From the NCBI RefSeq assembly GCF_013030985.1, contig NZ_WPYP01000001.1, forward strand, positions 496,001 through 560,000: a stretch of DNA of 64,000 nucleotides, given 5' to 3'. Position numbers and translations under genes: made by a program. The notes under the pieces were generated by a model. It was given only the letters and a program-made list of their open reading frames with translations, was not told the origin of the DNA and ran no database searches. Within the stretch, counting starts at the first letter, position 1; the number at the start of each line of letters is the position of its first letter. This DNA comes from Ruegeria arenilitoris. GTDB taxonomy: Bacteria > Pseudomonadota > Alphaproteobacteria > Rhodobacterales > Rhodobacteraceae. Shown one piece after another: positions 49,738 through 59,724 of this stretch.

Positions 49738-50967
49738 TCAATAGAACGCCTGTAGCCCAGTCTGCGCCCGCCCAAGGATCAGCGCGTGAACATCATGCGT
49801 GCCTTCATAGGTGTTTACCGTCTCGAGGTTGACCATGTGTCGAATGACCTGGAACTCCAACGAGATACCGTTGCCACCGTGCATGTCACGGGCCATCCGC
49901 GCGATATCCAGCGCCTTGCCGCAGTTGTTGCGTTTGACGATCGAGATCATTTCAGGCGCGGCTTCGGCCTCATCCATCAGGCGACCAACGCGCAGGCTCG
50001 CTTGCAGCGCCAAGGCGATTTCGGTCTGCATGTCTGCCAGCTTGCGTTGATACAGTTGTGTCTGCGCCAGCGGTCGATTGAATTGCTTCCGATCCAACCC
50101 GTATTGACGTGCGGCGTGCCAGCAGCATTCGGCGGCCCCCATGACTCCCCAGCTGATGCCATACCGCGCGCGGTTCAGACAGCCGAACGGACCCTTGAGG
50201 CCCTGAACATGCGGTAGCAGCGCGCTTTCATCGACCTCAACACCGTCCAGAACAATCTCGCCTGTGATCGAGGCACGCAGGCTCAGTTTGTTCTGAATTT
50301 TCGGGGCACTCAGACCTTTGAGGCCTTTATCCAGTACAAACCCGCGAATTTTGCCGCCATGGGCATCGGACTTGGCCCAAACCACAAACACATCCGCAAT
50401 CGGCGCGTTCGAGATCCACATTTTGCTACCGGTCAGACGATAGCCACCGTCAATCTTCTCGGCCTTTGTTTTCATGCCGGCCGGATCCGAACCTGCGTCC
50501 GCCTCGGTCAGGCCAAAACAACCGATCCATTCACCGCTGGCCAGTTTCGGTAGGTATTTCCGGCGCTGTTCCTCGCTGCCATAGGCATAGATCGGATACA
50601 TAACCAGAGAGCTTTGCACCGACATCATCGAGCGGTAGCCGGAATCCACACGCTCAACCTCACGCGCGACCAGCCCGTAGGAGACATACCCTGCCCCAAG
50701 CCCGCCGTATTCCTCGGGGATTGTGGTGCCCAGCAGGCCCATGTCGCCCATCTCGCGGAAAATTTCGGGGTCGGTCTCTTCGTTTTGAAACGCTTCAGTC
50801 ACCCGCGGCTGCAGCTTCTCCTGCGCATAAGCCTGCGCGCTGGCCGCGATCATGCGTTCGTCTTCGTTCAGTTGATCGGACAGTCGAAACGGGTCATCCC
50901 ATGCAAACTTGCCCATGTCGGGCGCATCTTTGGCACGCAATGCGGGTTTTGTGTCAGGGGCGTTCAT
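49738..50967 (-). CDS. gcdH: Glutaryl-CoA dehydrogenase (acyl-CoA dehydrogenase family)
   Basis: A 409-residue FAD enzyme. The C-terminal [25 protein letters not shown] has the catalytic Glu (YEGT) in the glutaryl-CoA dehydrogenase form, and [15 protein letters not shown] and [14 protein letters not shown] are typical of that subfamily. It oxidises and decarboxylates glutaryl-CoA to crotonyl-CoA in lysine/tryptophan degradation. Stand-alone on the minus strand. Confidence 0.92.
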   Translation of the reverse strand: MNAPDTKPALRAKDAPDMGKFAWDDPFRLSDQLNEDERMIAASAQAYAQEKLQPRVTEAFQNEETDPEIFREMGDMGLLGTTIPEEYGGLGAGYVSYGLVAREVERVDSGYRSMMSVQSSLVMYPIYAYGSEEQRRKYLPKLASGEWIGCFGLTEADAGSDPAGMKTKAEKIDGGYRLTGSKMWISNAPIADVFVVWAKSDAHGGKIRGFVLDKGLKGLSAPKIQNKLSLRASITGEIVLDGVEVDESALLPHVQGLKGPFGCLNRARYGISWGVMGAAECCWHAARQYGLDRKQFNRPLAQTQLYQRKLADMQTEIALALQASLRVGRLMDEAEAAPEMISIVKRNNCGKALDIARMARDMHGGNGISLEFQVIRHMVNLETVNTYEGTHDVHALILGRAQTGLQAFY

Positions 50968-51078
50968 GGTGCTTCTCCGCTTTGTCAGCTTCGACGCAAC
51001 CTAACCCGGCCCCAGACCAAAGGACAGTAAGAGTTTCGCATCTGACCATGAGCAAAACTCATACCCCTGCCCCGGGTT

Positions 51079-51768
51079 TTACCCCAGCGCGTATCCGGCA
51101 CCACGGACCGTGCGCACCGGGTCTTCGCCGCCATGTTGCGTCAACGCCTTGCGCAAACGACCAATATGGACGTCAACGGTGCGCGTATCCACATAGATAT
51201 CGCGGCCCCAGACCCGGTCCAGCAGTTGCTCGCGACTCCAGACGCGGCCCGGTTTTTCCATGAAGGTGCTCAGCAGGCGAAACTCGGTCGGCCCCAGTTT
51301 CAAAGGCTTGCTGTCACGGCTGACCTTGTGTGTCTCGGAATCCAAGACAATGTCGTCAAATTCCAGCCGCAAACCAACGGTTGCCGGACGCACGCGGCGC
51401 AGCTGAGTACGCACCCGCGCCATCAATTCGACCACCGAATACGGCTTGACCACATAGTCATCCGCGCCGGTTTCCAAACCCCGCACCTTATCAACCTCTT
51501 CGGTGCGGGCCGACAGCATGATGATCGGGATCGACCGGGTATCGGGGCGGGATTTCAGGCGGCGGCAGACCTCAATCCCGCTGAGGTTCGGCATCATCCA
51601 GTCCAGCACGATGATGTCCGGGTGTTCCTCATCGACCAACAGCATGGCTTCGTCACCGCTGGCGGCCTTGGACACGCGGAAACCTTCAGCTTCGAGGTTA
51701 TAGGCCAGCACTTCACGCTGCGCCGGTTCATCCTCGACGACCAGTACGGTCGGTTGATCAGCGGACAT
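51079..51768 (-). CDS. phoB: Phosphate regulon response regulator PhoB
   Basis: A 229-residue OmpR-family regulator. The receiver has E12, D13 and phospho-Asp D56 (IIVLDWMMPN) and Lys in VVKPYS. The winged helix (about 130-229) ends GEDPVRTVRGAGYALG. Together with phoU and pst upstream and phoR at 57480 the identity is clear. It is the last gene of the minus-strand cluster, 11 bp after phoU. Confidence 0.97.
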   Translation of the reverse strand: MSADQPTVLVVEDEPAQREVLAYNLEAEGFRVSKAASGDEAMLLVDEEHPDIIVLDWMMPNLSGIEVCRRLKSRPDTRSIPIIMLSARTEEVDKVRGLETGADDYVVKPYSVVELMARVRTQLRRVRPATVGLRLEFDDIVLDSETHKVSRDSKPLKLGPTEFRLLSTFMEKPGRVWSREQLLDRVWGRDIYVDTRTVDVHIGRLRKALTQHGGEDPVRTVRGAGYALG

Positions 51769-51779
51769 TCGTCAAGCTC

Positions 51780-52481
51780 CTAGACGGATTGCGAGGTTAT
51801 ATCAGCTTTCGGACGAGCCTCGGCCGGGCGTTCCCCGGTCACGAGATAGACAACCTGCTCGGCAATTGCAGTCACGTGGTCGCCCATACGCTCGATGTTC
51901 TTGGCGATGAAATGCAGGTGCATGCAGGACGAAATGTTGCGCGGGTCCTCGGCCATGAAAGTCAGGAACTCGCGGAACAGGCCGTTATACATCTGGTCCA
52001 CTTCCTCGTCGCGGTTGATGACATCGGTCGCCAGTTCGGCATCGCGTTGAATATAGGCGTCCAGCGCATCTCGCAGCATCAGTTCAACTTCGCGCGCCAT
52101 GCGGCGCAGAGCGGCGGCGCTACCGTTGATTTCACCCGCATTGACCAAGACCGTGGTCCGCTTGGCGATGTTCTTCGAATAGTCACCAATGCGCTCAAGG
52201 TTGCCGGACACTTTGAGCACCGACAATACCAAACGCAAATCACTGGCTGTCGGCGCCCGCAACGCAATCAGACGCGCGGTTTCTTCGTCGATCAACTCTT
52301 CCAAAGCGTCGATGGCCTTGTCGCCCTGGCGAACCTGCTGTGCCAGCTCTTCATCACGGGATTCCAGGGAACGGGCTGCGCCCATGATAGCGGCTTCGAC
52401 CAGCCCCCCCATCTTCATGATATGGGCTTGAATTGCCTCGAGATCGCGGTCGAAAGCAGATGCAATATGTTGTTCGGTCAT
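51780..52481 (-). CDS. phoU: Phosphate transport regulator PhoU
   Basis: A 233-residue helical protein with two PhoU repeats: ASAFDRDLEAIQAHIMKMGGLVEAAI ... NLERIGDYSKNIAKR and the second at ... HFIAKNIERMGDHVTAIAEQVVYLVTG. PhoU links the Pst transporter to PhoR and damps signalling when phosphate is plentiful. The start at 52481 gives the family N-terminus; the longer frame to 52574 runs into pstB. Confidence 0.96.
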   Translation of the reverse strand: MTEQHIASAFDRDLEAIQAHIMKMGGLVEAAIMGAARSLESRDEELAQQVRQGDKAIDALEELIDEETARLIALRAPTASDLRLVLSVLKVSGNLERIGDYSKNIAKRTTVLVNAGEINGSAAALRRMAREVELMLRDALDAYIQRDAELATDVINRDEEVDQMYNGLFREFLTFMAEDPRNISSCMHLHFIAKNIERMGDHVTAIAEQVVYLVTGERPAEARPKADITSQSV

Positions 52482-52497
52482 ATCTGTATACCTGTGC

Positions 52498-53298
52498 TCA
52501 GCCGATCCGGCCGGTGATGTAGCTTTCGGTGCGGGGATCTTCGGGGTTAGTGAAGATCTGACCCGTCTCGCCAAATTCGACGAGGTTACCGAGGTGGAAG
52601 AACGCGGTTTTCTGACTGACCCGCGCGGCCTGCTGCATCGAGTGGGTCACGATCACCACCGAATAACGCGAGCGCAACTCGTCGATCAGTTCCTCGACCT
52701 GAGCGGTTGCAATCGGGTCCAGGGCCGAGCACGGCTCGTCCATCAGCAGAACTTCGGGCTCGGTCGCGACGGCGCGTGCAATGCACAGACGCTGTTGCTG
52801 ACCGCCAGACAGACCGGTGCCAGGCGCGTCCAGACGGTCCTTGACCTCATCCCAGATCGCACCCCGACGCAGGGATTTCTCAACGATCTCATCCAGTTCC
52901 GCCTTGTTCTTGGCAAGTCCGTGGATGCGCGGACCATAGGCCACGTTATCATAGATCGATTTGGGGAACGGGTTCGGCTTCTGGAACACCATGCCCACCT
53001 TGGCGCGCAGCTGCACCGGGTCGACGCGCTTGTCGTAGATGTCTTCGCCGTCCAGCAGGATATCGCCCTCAACCCGGCAGATGTCGATGGTGTCATTCAT
53101 CCGGTTCAGACAGCGCAGGAACGTGGACTTGCCGCAACCCGACGGGCCGATAAAGGCGGTCACGGTCTTGTCTTCGATCTGCACATCCACGTCTTTGATG
53201 GCATGGGTGTCACCGTAGTAGACCTGAACCTTGTTCGCGGCGATCTTGATGTCTTTGGAGTCCACGGTTCTCTCCACTCGTGTCATGTCGTTCATCAT
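52498..53298 (-). CDS. pstB: Phosphate ABC transporter ATP-binding protein PstB
   Basis: A 266-residue ATPase with Walker [10 protein letters not shown], signature [14 protein letters not shown] and Walker [38 protein letters not shown] is specific to PstB. Alternative ATGs at 53295 and 53286 are possible; the GAGGGG SD favours 53298 or 53295. Nine bases separate it from pstA. Confidence 0.97.
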   Translation of the reverse strand: MMNDMTRVERTVDSKDIKIAANKVQVYYGDTHAIKDVDVQIEDKTVTAFIGPSGCGKSTFLRCLNRMNDTIDICRVEGDILLDGEDIYDKRVDPVQLRAKVGMVFQKPNPFPKSIYDNVAYGPRIHGLAKNKAELDEIVEKSLRRGAIWDEVKDRLDAPGTGLSGGQQQRLCIARAVATEPEVLLMDEPCSALDPIATAQVEELIDELRSRYSVVIVTHSMQQAARVSQKTAFFHLGNLVEFGETGQIFTNPEDPRTESYITGRIG

Positions 53299-53307
53299 AG
53301 GCCCCTC

Positions 53308-54669
53308 TTACCAGCGGCGTTCAAAGCGGCGGCGTAGGATAACCGCGATGGTGTTCATTGTCACAAGGAAGATCAACAGGATGATGATGCCCCCCCATGC
53401 GCGTTCGTAAAAGGCCGGGTCGGCGCGCTTGGACCATTCATAGATCTGCGCCGGCATGGCCGAGTTGGGTGACAGGAAGCCCGCGACCAGCCCGTCAGGC
53501 GGGTTCGAGGCGATAAAGCCCACCATCCCGATCAGCAGCAGCGGCGCGGTTTCCCCCAGCGCCTGCGCCAGACCGATGATAGTGCCGGTCAGAATGCCGG
53601 GTGCAGCCAAAGGCAAAACGTGGTGGAACACCGACTGCATTTTCGAGGCCCCTACCCCAAGCGCCGCATCACGGATCGACGGCGGCACCGCTTTCAGCGA
53701 CGCGCGAGTCGAGATGATGATCGTCGGAAGTGTCATCAGCGTCAGCACCAGACCACCCACCAGCGGAGCCGAGGTCGGAAGATGCATGTAGTTGATGAAC
53801 ACGGCCAGACCAAGGATACCGAACACGATGGACGGCACCGCGGCCAGGTTCGAGATGTTGACCTCGATGATGTCGGTCAGCCGGTTCTGCGGCGCGAACT
53901 CCTCAAGATAGATCGAGGCCGCAACGCCAATGGGCAGTGCCAGCACCAGCACGACAAACATCATGAACAGCGAGCCCAACATCGATACACCGATCCCGGC
54001 CGCCTCGGGCCGCTGGTCGGACGCGTCGGAACCAAAGATGAAATCCGGGTTAAACGCCTTGTACAACACGCCCGCATCGCGCAGTTGATCAACGAAATCA
54101 AGCTGTTCGACCGAGATGCTCTTGTCATTGGCAATCGAGTCGCGCGTCACACGGCCTTTCATATAGCCATCGACACGGCTGTTGACCAAAAAGCGGAAGC
54201 TGACCGTTTTGCCAATCTCATCGGGGTTGGCAATGACATAGTTCCGCAGCTCGGCTTGCGCCGCCTTGGACAGGATCTTGCCCATTTCTTTGGGCAACAG
54301 TTCCGTCTGGATACCCAGCTGAGCAACCTCTGCCTCCAGCGCCGACGCAATCAGCGGCGCATAGCCAAAGGTCGAAACCTTCTTGATGTCGTCGATATTG
54401 CGATTGCCCTTCTTGTCCAGCTTGTCTTCCTTCAGCTCGACATTCAGTTCAAGAAAGCTCTGCTGAAACGCGCCTGTACCGGCGGTGACGATGTTGGTCA
54501 CCAAAACGACCAGCATCAGAAGGCCGATACCGATGGCCGCGATGCCGTACAGTTTGAAACGGCCTTCCGCAGCATTCCGGCGTTTGGTGCGCGCATCCTT
54601 TTCGAACAGCGACCCGCCTTTCGGCTTCGCAGCAGGAGCAGCGCTAGGGGTTTGGGAAGTATCGGTCAT
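53308..54669 (-). CDS. pstA: Phosphate ABC transporter permease PstA
   Basis: A 453-residue permease. The N-terminal third (residues about 25-200) with one membrane helix and a periplasmic loop is the DUF3333-type extension found in alphaproteobacterial PstA. The permease core (about 220-450) has GIFGLAVFINY and the EAA-type loop SIRDAALGVGASKMQSVFHHVLPLAAPGI. It overlaps pstC by four bases. Confidence 0.96.
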   Translation of the reverse strand: MTDTSQTPSAAPAAKPKGGSLFEKDARTKRRNAAEGRFKLYGIAAIGIGLLMLVVLVTNIVTAGTGAFQQSFLELNVELKEDKLDKKGNRNIDDIKKVSTFGYAPLIASALEAEVAQLGIQTELLPKEMGKILSKAAQAELRNYVIANPDEIGKTVSFRFLVNSRVDGYMKGRVTRDSIANDKSISVEQLDFVDQLRDAGVLYKAFNPDFIFGSDASDQRPEAAGIGVSMLGSLFMMFVVLVLALPIGVAASIYLEEFAPQNRLTDIIEVNISNLAAVPSIVFGILGLAVFINYMHLPTSAPLVGGLVLTLMTLPTIIISTRASLKAVPPSIRDAALGVGASKMQSVFHHVLPLAAPGILTGTIIGLAQALGETAPLLLIGMVGFIASNPPDGLVAGFLSPNSAMPAQIYEWSKRADPAFYERAWGGIIILLIFLVTMNTIAVILRRRFERRW

Positions 54670-56138
54670 TCGTACTGCTCCCGGTATTTGCGTACGATAT
54701 AGAGGGCAAAGATGTTCAGCCCAAGCGTGATGATGAACAGGGTCAGACCCAGCGCAAAGGCCACCAGCGTCTCGGGGCTGGCAAAGTCAGTGTCGCCGGT
54801 CAACTGGCTGACAATCCGGGTGGTGATGGTGGTCATCGCCTCGAACGGGTTGCCCGAGAACTTGGCGATCGCACCTGCGGCCATCACCACGATCATCGTC
54901 TCACCGATGGCACGGCTTGCGGCCAGCAGGATGGCGCCCACGATCCCCGGCAGTGCGGCGGGCAGAACCACCTGACGCACGGTCTCGGATTTGGTCGCCC
55001 CCAGCCCCAGCGAGCCATCACGCATCGACTGCGGCACCGCGTTGATGATGTCGTCCGACAGCGACGACACAAACGGGATCAGCATGATGCCCATGACCAG
55101 ACCGGCCGTCAGAACCGCGTTAGAACTGGCCATCCAGCCAACACCCAGCATACCGCCTTGGCCAAACATCGACACCAACGCCGGGCCAACTGTCAGCAGC
55201 GCAAACAGACCGTAAACGATGGTCGGGATGCCGGCGAGAATTTCAAGCAGTGGCTTGGCAATCGCGCGGGTCGCGCCCGATGCATATTCTGAAAGGTAGA
55301 TCGCGGCGAACAGGCCGATTGGCACGGCCACCAGCAGCGCGATCAGCGAGATATAGAGCGTGCCCCACAGCAACGGCAGGATCGACAGCTCACTGCCTCC
55401 GCGGAAGTTCGGGGCCCAGGTGCTGCCGAAGAAGAAGTCTTTCCACGAATGCAGCTGGAAGAAGTTCATGGTCTCGAACAGCATCGACAGCACGATGCCG
55501 ACCGTGGTCAGAATCGCAATCGACGCGGCCAGCAATAGCAGCGCCAGAACGCCCTGCTCGACCACGTTGCGTGCGCGGAACTCCTTGTGCGTCCGCACAT
55601 AGGCAAAGGCTGCGCCCAGCACGGCTAGCGCCAGCACGACAACCTGCATCACCACCGACCCGGTCCCGGTCATGCTACGGTGTTTCTGAGCTGCAACCAG
55701 AATGGGCTGCGTGATCTCCTGCGTCAGAACCTGACCCGCGTCTTTCAGAGCCGACGTCAGCGCGTCAATATCCGCGTTCGCATCCTGTGCCTGGGTCTCG
55801 GTCAATGCTCCGGTGGCCACGGCGCCGTTCAGGCCATTAGCAACGCGGCGCACTTCGCTCATGAGCAGGCCGCGATCCGATCCTTCGGGAACTGCCTGAT
55901 CAGGGATGAGTCCGGATACAGTGCTGTTCACGATCATCGGCTGCACCAGAAGCCAGACAATCAGTACGCCCAAAGCCGGAACAAGCGCCGTCAAGGCAAC
56001 GTTGTAACCATAGTAGGACGGCAGTGAGTGCAACTCGCGGGCGTCCCCACCCGCGCTTGCAAGAGCACGGGACCGACCCGTGAAATATCCGATCACTGCC
56101 AGCGCAAGCAGGATAAGCAACAGCCAGGATAACGCCAT
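54666..56138 (-). CDS. pstC: Phosphate ABC transporter permease PstC
   Basis: A 490-residue permease. The N-terminal extension (about 1-220) includes a periplasmic segment with a helix pair. The core has GIPTIVYGLFALLTVGPALVS and SMRDGSLGLGATKSETVRQVVLPAALPGIVGAILLAASRAIGET. The length, greater than the 320 residues of E. coli, is usual in alphaproteobacteria. It is followed by pstA with an ATGA overlap. Confidence 0.96.
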   Translation of the reverse strand: MALSWLLLILLALAVIGYFTGRSRALASAGGDARELHSLPSYYGYNVALTALVPALGVLIVWLLVQPMIVNSTVSGLIPDQAVPEGSDRGLLMSEVRRVANGLNGAVATGALTETQAQDANADIDALTSALKDAGQVLTQEITQPILVAAQKHRSMTGTGSVVMQVVVLALAVLGAAFAYVRTHKEFRARNVVEQGVLALLLLAASIAILTTVGIVLSMLFETMNFFQLHSWKDFFFGSTWAPNFRGGSELSILPLLWGTLYISLIALLVAVPIGLFAAIYLSEYASGATRAIAKPLLEILAGIPTIVYGLFALLTVGPALVSMFGQGGMLGVGWMASSNAVLTAGLVMGIMLIPFVSSLSDDIINAVPQSMRDGSLGLGATKSETVRQVVLPAALPGIVGAILLAASRAIGETMIVVMAAGAIAKFSGNPFEAMTTITTRIVSQLTGDTDFASPETLVAFALGLTLFIITLGLNIFALYIVRKYREQYE

Positions 56139-56220
56139 GATAACTCCGTGAGGATGGCAGAGATGGAGTCAAAACGAACCGGGGCGCGCATAAACGCCCC
56201 GGTTCCATTCACAAGAGTGA

Positions 56221-57276
56221 TTAGGAGCCGCCGCCCAGAACGGTTTCGTTGGCAACAGCTTCCTGAACTTTTACCAGTTCCGGATCGGAAACCAGACCGT
56301 ATTCGGCCAGCGGGCCATCGGGGCCTGCGATCTCGTCAGCGACAAAGAACTCGGCATATTCTTTCAGGCCGGGGATCACGCCGATGTGGGCTTTCTTCAC
56401 GTAGAAGAACAGCGGGCGCGAAACCGGGTACTCGCCCGAAGCGATCGATTCGGTCGAAGGAACGATACCGGACATGGTCGCAACCTGCAGCTTGTCGGTG
56501 TTGTTCTCGTAGAACGCCAGACCAAAGACGCCGATGCCGTCCTTGTTGCTGTCGATGCGGGCCAGGGTCTCGGTGTAGTCACCGTCGATATCGACCGAAA
56601 CGCCGTCGGTGCGCAGAGCGATACAGGCTTTCTCGGCCGCTTTCTTCTTGGCCTTGTCGCTGTCGCCTTCTGCGGCGGCCAGATAGACGTCAAAGTCGCC
56701 CAGGTGCTCACAACCGGCCAGGATCACTTTGTCTTCGAACACTTCACGGGTGCCGTGCTTGGTGCCGGGGATGAAGGCTGCGATCGGCTGCGCCGGGAAC
56801 TCGGGGTTCACGTCGGCCCAGGTTTTGTTCGGGTTGGCGACCAGTTGGCCGTCAACAACGACCTGCGCGGACAGGGCCTTGTACCAGTCTTCCGGAGTGA
56901 ACTCGAACGAGTTGCCGTTGATGTCCGATGCGAAAACGATGCCGTCGTAACCGATCTGAACTTCGATGATGTCGGTCACGCCGTTGTCGGCACAGGCTTT
57001 GATTTCTTTTTCGCGGATCTGGCGCGATGCGTTTGCAACGTCGATGGTGTTTTCGCCAACACCTTCACAGAAACGCTTCAGGCCTGCCGAGGAACCGCCC
57101 GATTCAACAACCGGCGTCGGGAAGTCAAAGTTTTCACCGAAGGCTTCTGCAACGATCGAAGCGTAAGGCAGGACGGTCGACGAACCGGCAACCTGAACCT
57201 GATCACGAGCGGCAGCCGCAGTGGCCGAGACAGCAGCGATAGCAAGAGCCGAAGCCGACAGTTTTACAAAGGACAT
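56221..57276 (-). CDS. pstS: Phosphate-binding protein PstS
   Basis: A 351-residue periplasmic protein with a signal peptide (MSFVKLSASALAIAAVSATAAAA). QVQVAGSSTVLPYASIVAEAFGE and ESGGSSAGLKRFCEG are the phosphate-loop segments of the long alphaproteobacterial PstS/SphX type. The start at 57276 has AGGAGA nine bases before it; the frame to 57426 extends into the promoter. The Pho box lies 83-111 bp upstream. Confidence 0.97.
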   Translation of the reverse strand: MSFVKLSASALAIAAVSATAAAARDQVQVAGSSTVLPYASIVAEAFGENFDFPTPVVESGGSSAGLKRFCEGVGENTIDVANASRQIREKEIKACADNGVTDIIEVQIGYDGIVFASDINGNSFEFTPEDWYKALSAQVVVDGQLVANPNKTWADVNPEFPAQPIAAFIPGTKHGTREVFEDKVILAGCEHLGDFDVYLAAAEGDSDKAKKKAAEKACIALRTDGVSVDIDGDYTETLARIDSNKDGIGVFGLAFYENNTDKLQVATMSGIVPSTESIASGEYPVSRPLFFYVKKAHIGVIPGLKEYAEFFVADEIAGPDGPLAEYGLVSDPELVKVQEAVANETVLGGGS

Positions 57277-57358
57277 CTCAGTCTCCTTGAGAATGTAGTT
57301 GGTGATCACCCCCATGATGATCTTGCCGGCACCTCTACGGCCCGCGCGTAAGCCTTTT

Positions 57359-57387
57359 GTGACAGGTTTGTAACAGCTGTATGACAG
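57359..57387 (-). promoter_or_regulatory. Pho box array upstream of pstS
   Basis: On the minus strand three 7-mers, CTGTCAT, CTGTTAC and CTGTCAC, are separated by exactly 4 bp (ACAG and AAAC). The 11-bp period is that of PhoB sites (CTGTCAT-N4-CTGTCAT). The array gives two overlapping boxes in front of pstS and probably drives pstSCAB-phoU-phoB. Confidence 0.92.
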
Positions 57388-57479
57388 TCGACGGAAATTC
57401 TTACCGACGTGACGCATTGCAGACATGCAGCAGTCACATAGGTAAACGAAACCGCTCTAATCGCTGAGAAAATACGAAG

Positions 57480-58526
57480 TCACCGCGGCAGAATAACGGT
57501 GAACGTCGTGCCTTTGCCCAGGTCGCTTTCGACCCGCAGCCGCCCGCGATGGCGGTTGATGATGTGTTTCACGATGGCAAGGCCCAAGCCCGTCCCACCC
57601 AGTTGCCGGGACCTGTGACTGTCGGCGCGATAGAATCTCTCGGTCAGACGTGGCAAATGCACGGCATCAATGCCTGGCCCCTTGTCGATCACCTGAACCC
57701 GAACCGCCGGGCCCCGCATCGCGGAATCGCGTTCGGACGGAAGCACGCGAATCTCGACGCTTCCGCCGCTGCCACCATATTTGATTCCGTTCTCGATCAG
57801 ATTGGTGAAGACCTGGCGCAATTGGTCGTTGTCTCCGGTCAGCGAGACAGGGTCTTCCGGCGCCGTCAGGGTCAACTGCACCTCGGCATCCTCGGCCAGA
57901 GGGCGCAAAGAATTCAGCGTCGACTGCAACAGGCCTTTCAGTTCAATCTGCTCTTTCGGCCGCACACGCTCTTCGCTTTCGACGCGGTTCAGGGACAGCA
58001 AATCGCCAACCAACCGATTCATCCGGTTGGCCTCATCGTTCATGATCTGGAGAAAGCGGTCACGGGCAACCGCATCGTCGCGAGCTGGTCCGCGCAACGT
58101 TTCGATGAAACCCATCAAGGCAGTCAGAGGCGTGCGCAGCTCGTGGCTGACATTGGCGACGAAATCGCGACGCATCTGGCTGGCCTGTTCGACATGAGTG
58201 ACGTCCTGAAAGATCGCCAGCAGTGCCCCACCGGACACCGCACCGACACCGCTCATATAACGGCATTCGACCTCGAACGTTGTGTCCTGCGCGCCATCGT
58301 TGGACAGGTGGCGTGTTTTGGCCGGGCCTTTGGTGCGCAGGGCCTGTTCAATCGCATCAATGACCTGCGGCTGCCGCAGGATTGTCGCGAAATGCCGCCC
58401 GACGATATTCTGCGACAGCAGGGTCATCGCATCCGTATTCGCGGCAATGATCCGCTCTGTCTGATCGACCATCAGGGCGGGCATCGGAATGGCCGCAACA
58501 AACTCGGCAAGCTGGTCGTCTGACAT
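57480..58526 (-). CDS. phoR: Phosphate regulon sensor histidine kinase PhoR
   Basis: A 348-residue kinase: a PAS domain (about 1-110: FVAAIPMPALMVDQTERIIAANTDAMTLL), the H box MRRDFVANVSHELRTPLTALMGFIETLRG, N box VFTNLIENGIKYGG, G1 DKGPGID and G2 GGTGLGLAIVKHI. No N-terminal membrane helices are visible, unlike E. coli PhoR, so it may act in the cytoplasm or through PhoU-Pst. It is upstream of pstS in the same direction, with the Pho box in between. Confidence 0.93.
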   Translation of the reverse strand: MSDDQLAEFVAAIPMPALMVDQTERIIAANTDAMTLLSQNIVGRHFATILRQPQVIDAIEQALRTKGPAKTRHLSNDGAQDTTFEVECRYMSGVGAVSGGALLAIFQDVTHVEQASQMRRDFVANVSHELRTPLTALMGFIETLRGPARDDAVARDRFLQIMNDEANRMNRLVGDLLSLNRVESEERVRPKEQIELKGLLQSTLNSLRPLAEDAEVQLTLTAPEDPVSLTGDNDQLRQVFTNLIENGIKYGGSGGSVEIRVLPSERDSAMRGPAVRVQVIDKGPGIDAVHLPRLTERFYRADSHRSRQLGGTGLGLAIVKHIINRHRGRLRVESDLGKGTTFTVILPR

Positions 58527-58544
58527 TATCTCGATCTTTCCAGA

Positions 58545-59069
58545 CTAGACCGCGGGCTTCATCTCATCACGGAACCGGCGCATGTTCTGCTGATAATGCA
58601 GCGCACTGAGGGTGATCTTTTGCGCCGCCGCCTCATCCAGTTGTCGCACGACCTTGCCGGGCGATCCCATGACCAGAGAATTGTCGGGAATTTCCTTTCC
58701 CTCCGTGATCAAGGCCCCTGCCCCGATCAGGCAGTTCTTGCCGATCTTCGCCCCGTTCAGAACGATCGCGCCCATCCCGATCAGCGTGTTTTCCCCGATC
58801 GTGCAGCCATGCAACATCACCTTGTGCCCAATGGTGCAGTTCTTGCCGATGGTCAGAGGGAACCCGGCATCGATATGCATGATACAGTCCTCCTGCACGT
58901 TGCTGCCTTCGCCTACACGAATCTCTTCATGATCCGCGCGGATGGTGCAGCCGAACCAGACCGAGGCGCCCTGCTCCAACACCACCTTACCGATCAGGTT
59001 GGCATCAGGCGCAACCCAAGTGTCCTCATGGATCTGCGGAGAGTGTTCCCCCAAAGCGTAGATGGTCAT
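58545..59069 (-). CDS. Gamma-carbonic anhydrase family protein
   Basis: A 174-residue left-handed beta-helix protein of hexapeptide repeats. [67 protein letters not shown] is the CaiE/PaaY-type gamma-CA core and supplies metal-ligand His residues at MHI, GHK and LHG. Activity is uncertain, as many such homologues are inactive. The start overlaps the gmk stop (ATGA). Confidence 0.92.
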   Translation of the reverse strand: MTIYALGEHSPQIHEDTWVAPDANLIGKVVLEQGASVWFGCTIRADHEEIRVGEGSNVQEDCIMHIDAGFPLTIGKNCTIGHKVMLHGCTIGENTLIGMGAIVLNGAKIGKNCLIGAGALITEGKEIPDNSLVMGSPGKVVRQLDEAAAQKITLSALHYQQNMRRFRDEMKPAV

Positions 59070-59707
59070 GACAGCCCCTCGAACTCGTTTTGCAGGGTAC
59101 GCACGTGGTTTTGCAGATTGGGCTGCTGGATGCGGCGCATCCGTTCGCCGCTGACGATGGTTTTCAGCTTTTCCTCGGTCGCATCCAGATCGTCATTGAC
59201 CAGAACATAGTCGTAATAGCCCCAGTGGCTGATCTCATCCCAACTTTTCAGCATCCGCTTGGCGATCACATCCTCGCTGTCCTGCCCACGGGTTTCCAGA
59301 CGGCGGCGCAACTCGGGGATCGAGGGCGGCAGAATGAAGATAGACAGCGCGTGCTTGCCCAGATCTGAGTTGCGGATCTGCACCTCGCCCTGCCAATCGA
59401 CGTCGAACAGCACGTCCCGGCCGGCGTTGATGGAATCCCGCACCGGACCGGCCGGCGAACCATAGAAGTTCCCGAACACGTGCGCGTGTTCCAGCATCTG
59501 CCCATCGGCAACCTGCTGTTTGAACTCATCCTCGGACAGGAAGTAATATTCGCGCCCATGCTCCTCGCCCGGACGGGGTGCGCGCGTTGTGGCCGAGACC
59601 GAGAACTCCAAACCTTCGTCCCAGGCCATCAGCCGACGCGCCAGAGTGGATTTCCCTGCGCCCGAAGGCGAAGACAGGATGATAAGTAGGCCGCGGCGAT
59701 CTGCCAT
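59066..59707 (-). CDS. gmk: Guanylate kinase
   Basis: A 213-residue kinase for GMP/dGMP. The P-loop is [11 protein letters not shown], the GMP-binding region is [27 protein letters not shown] and [17 protein letters not shown] at 59707 has GGGA eight bases upstream. An ATG at 59728 would overlap the yicC stop (ATGA) and add seven residues; both starts are plausible. Confidence 0.96.
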   Translation of the reverse strand: MADRRGLLIILSSPSGAGKSTLARRLMAWDEGLEFSVSATTRAPRPGEEHGREYYFLSEDEFKQQVADGQMLEHAHVFGNFYGSPAGPVRDSINAGRDVLFDVDWQGEVQIRNSDLGKHALSIFILPPSIPELRRRLETRGQDSEDVIAKRMLKSWDEISHWGYYDYVLVNDDLDATEEKLKTIVSGERMRRIQQPNLQNHVRTLQNEFEGLS

Positions 59708-59724
59708 GTCAGTCGTTCCCATTG

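Noticed and set aside
53620..54702. 360-codon plus-strand frame opposite pstA
   Set aside because: Shadow of pstA; His/Arg/Gln-rich translation without motifs.
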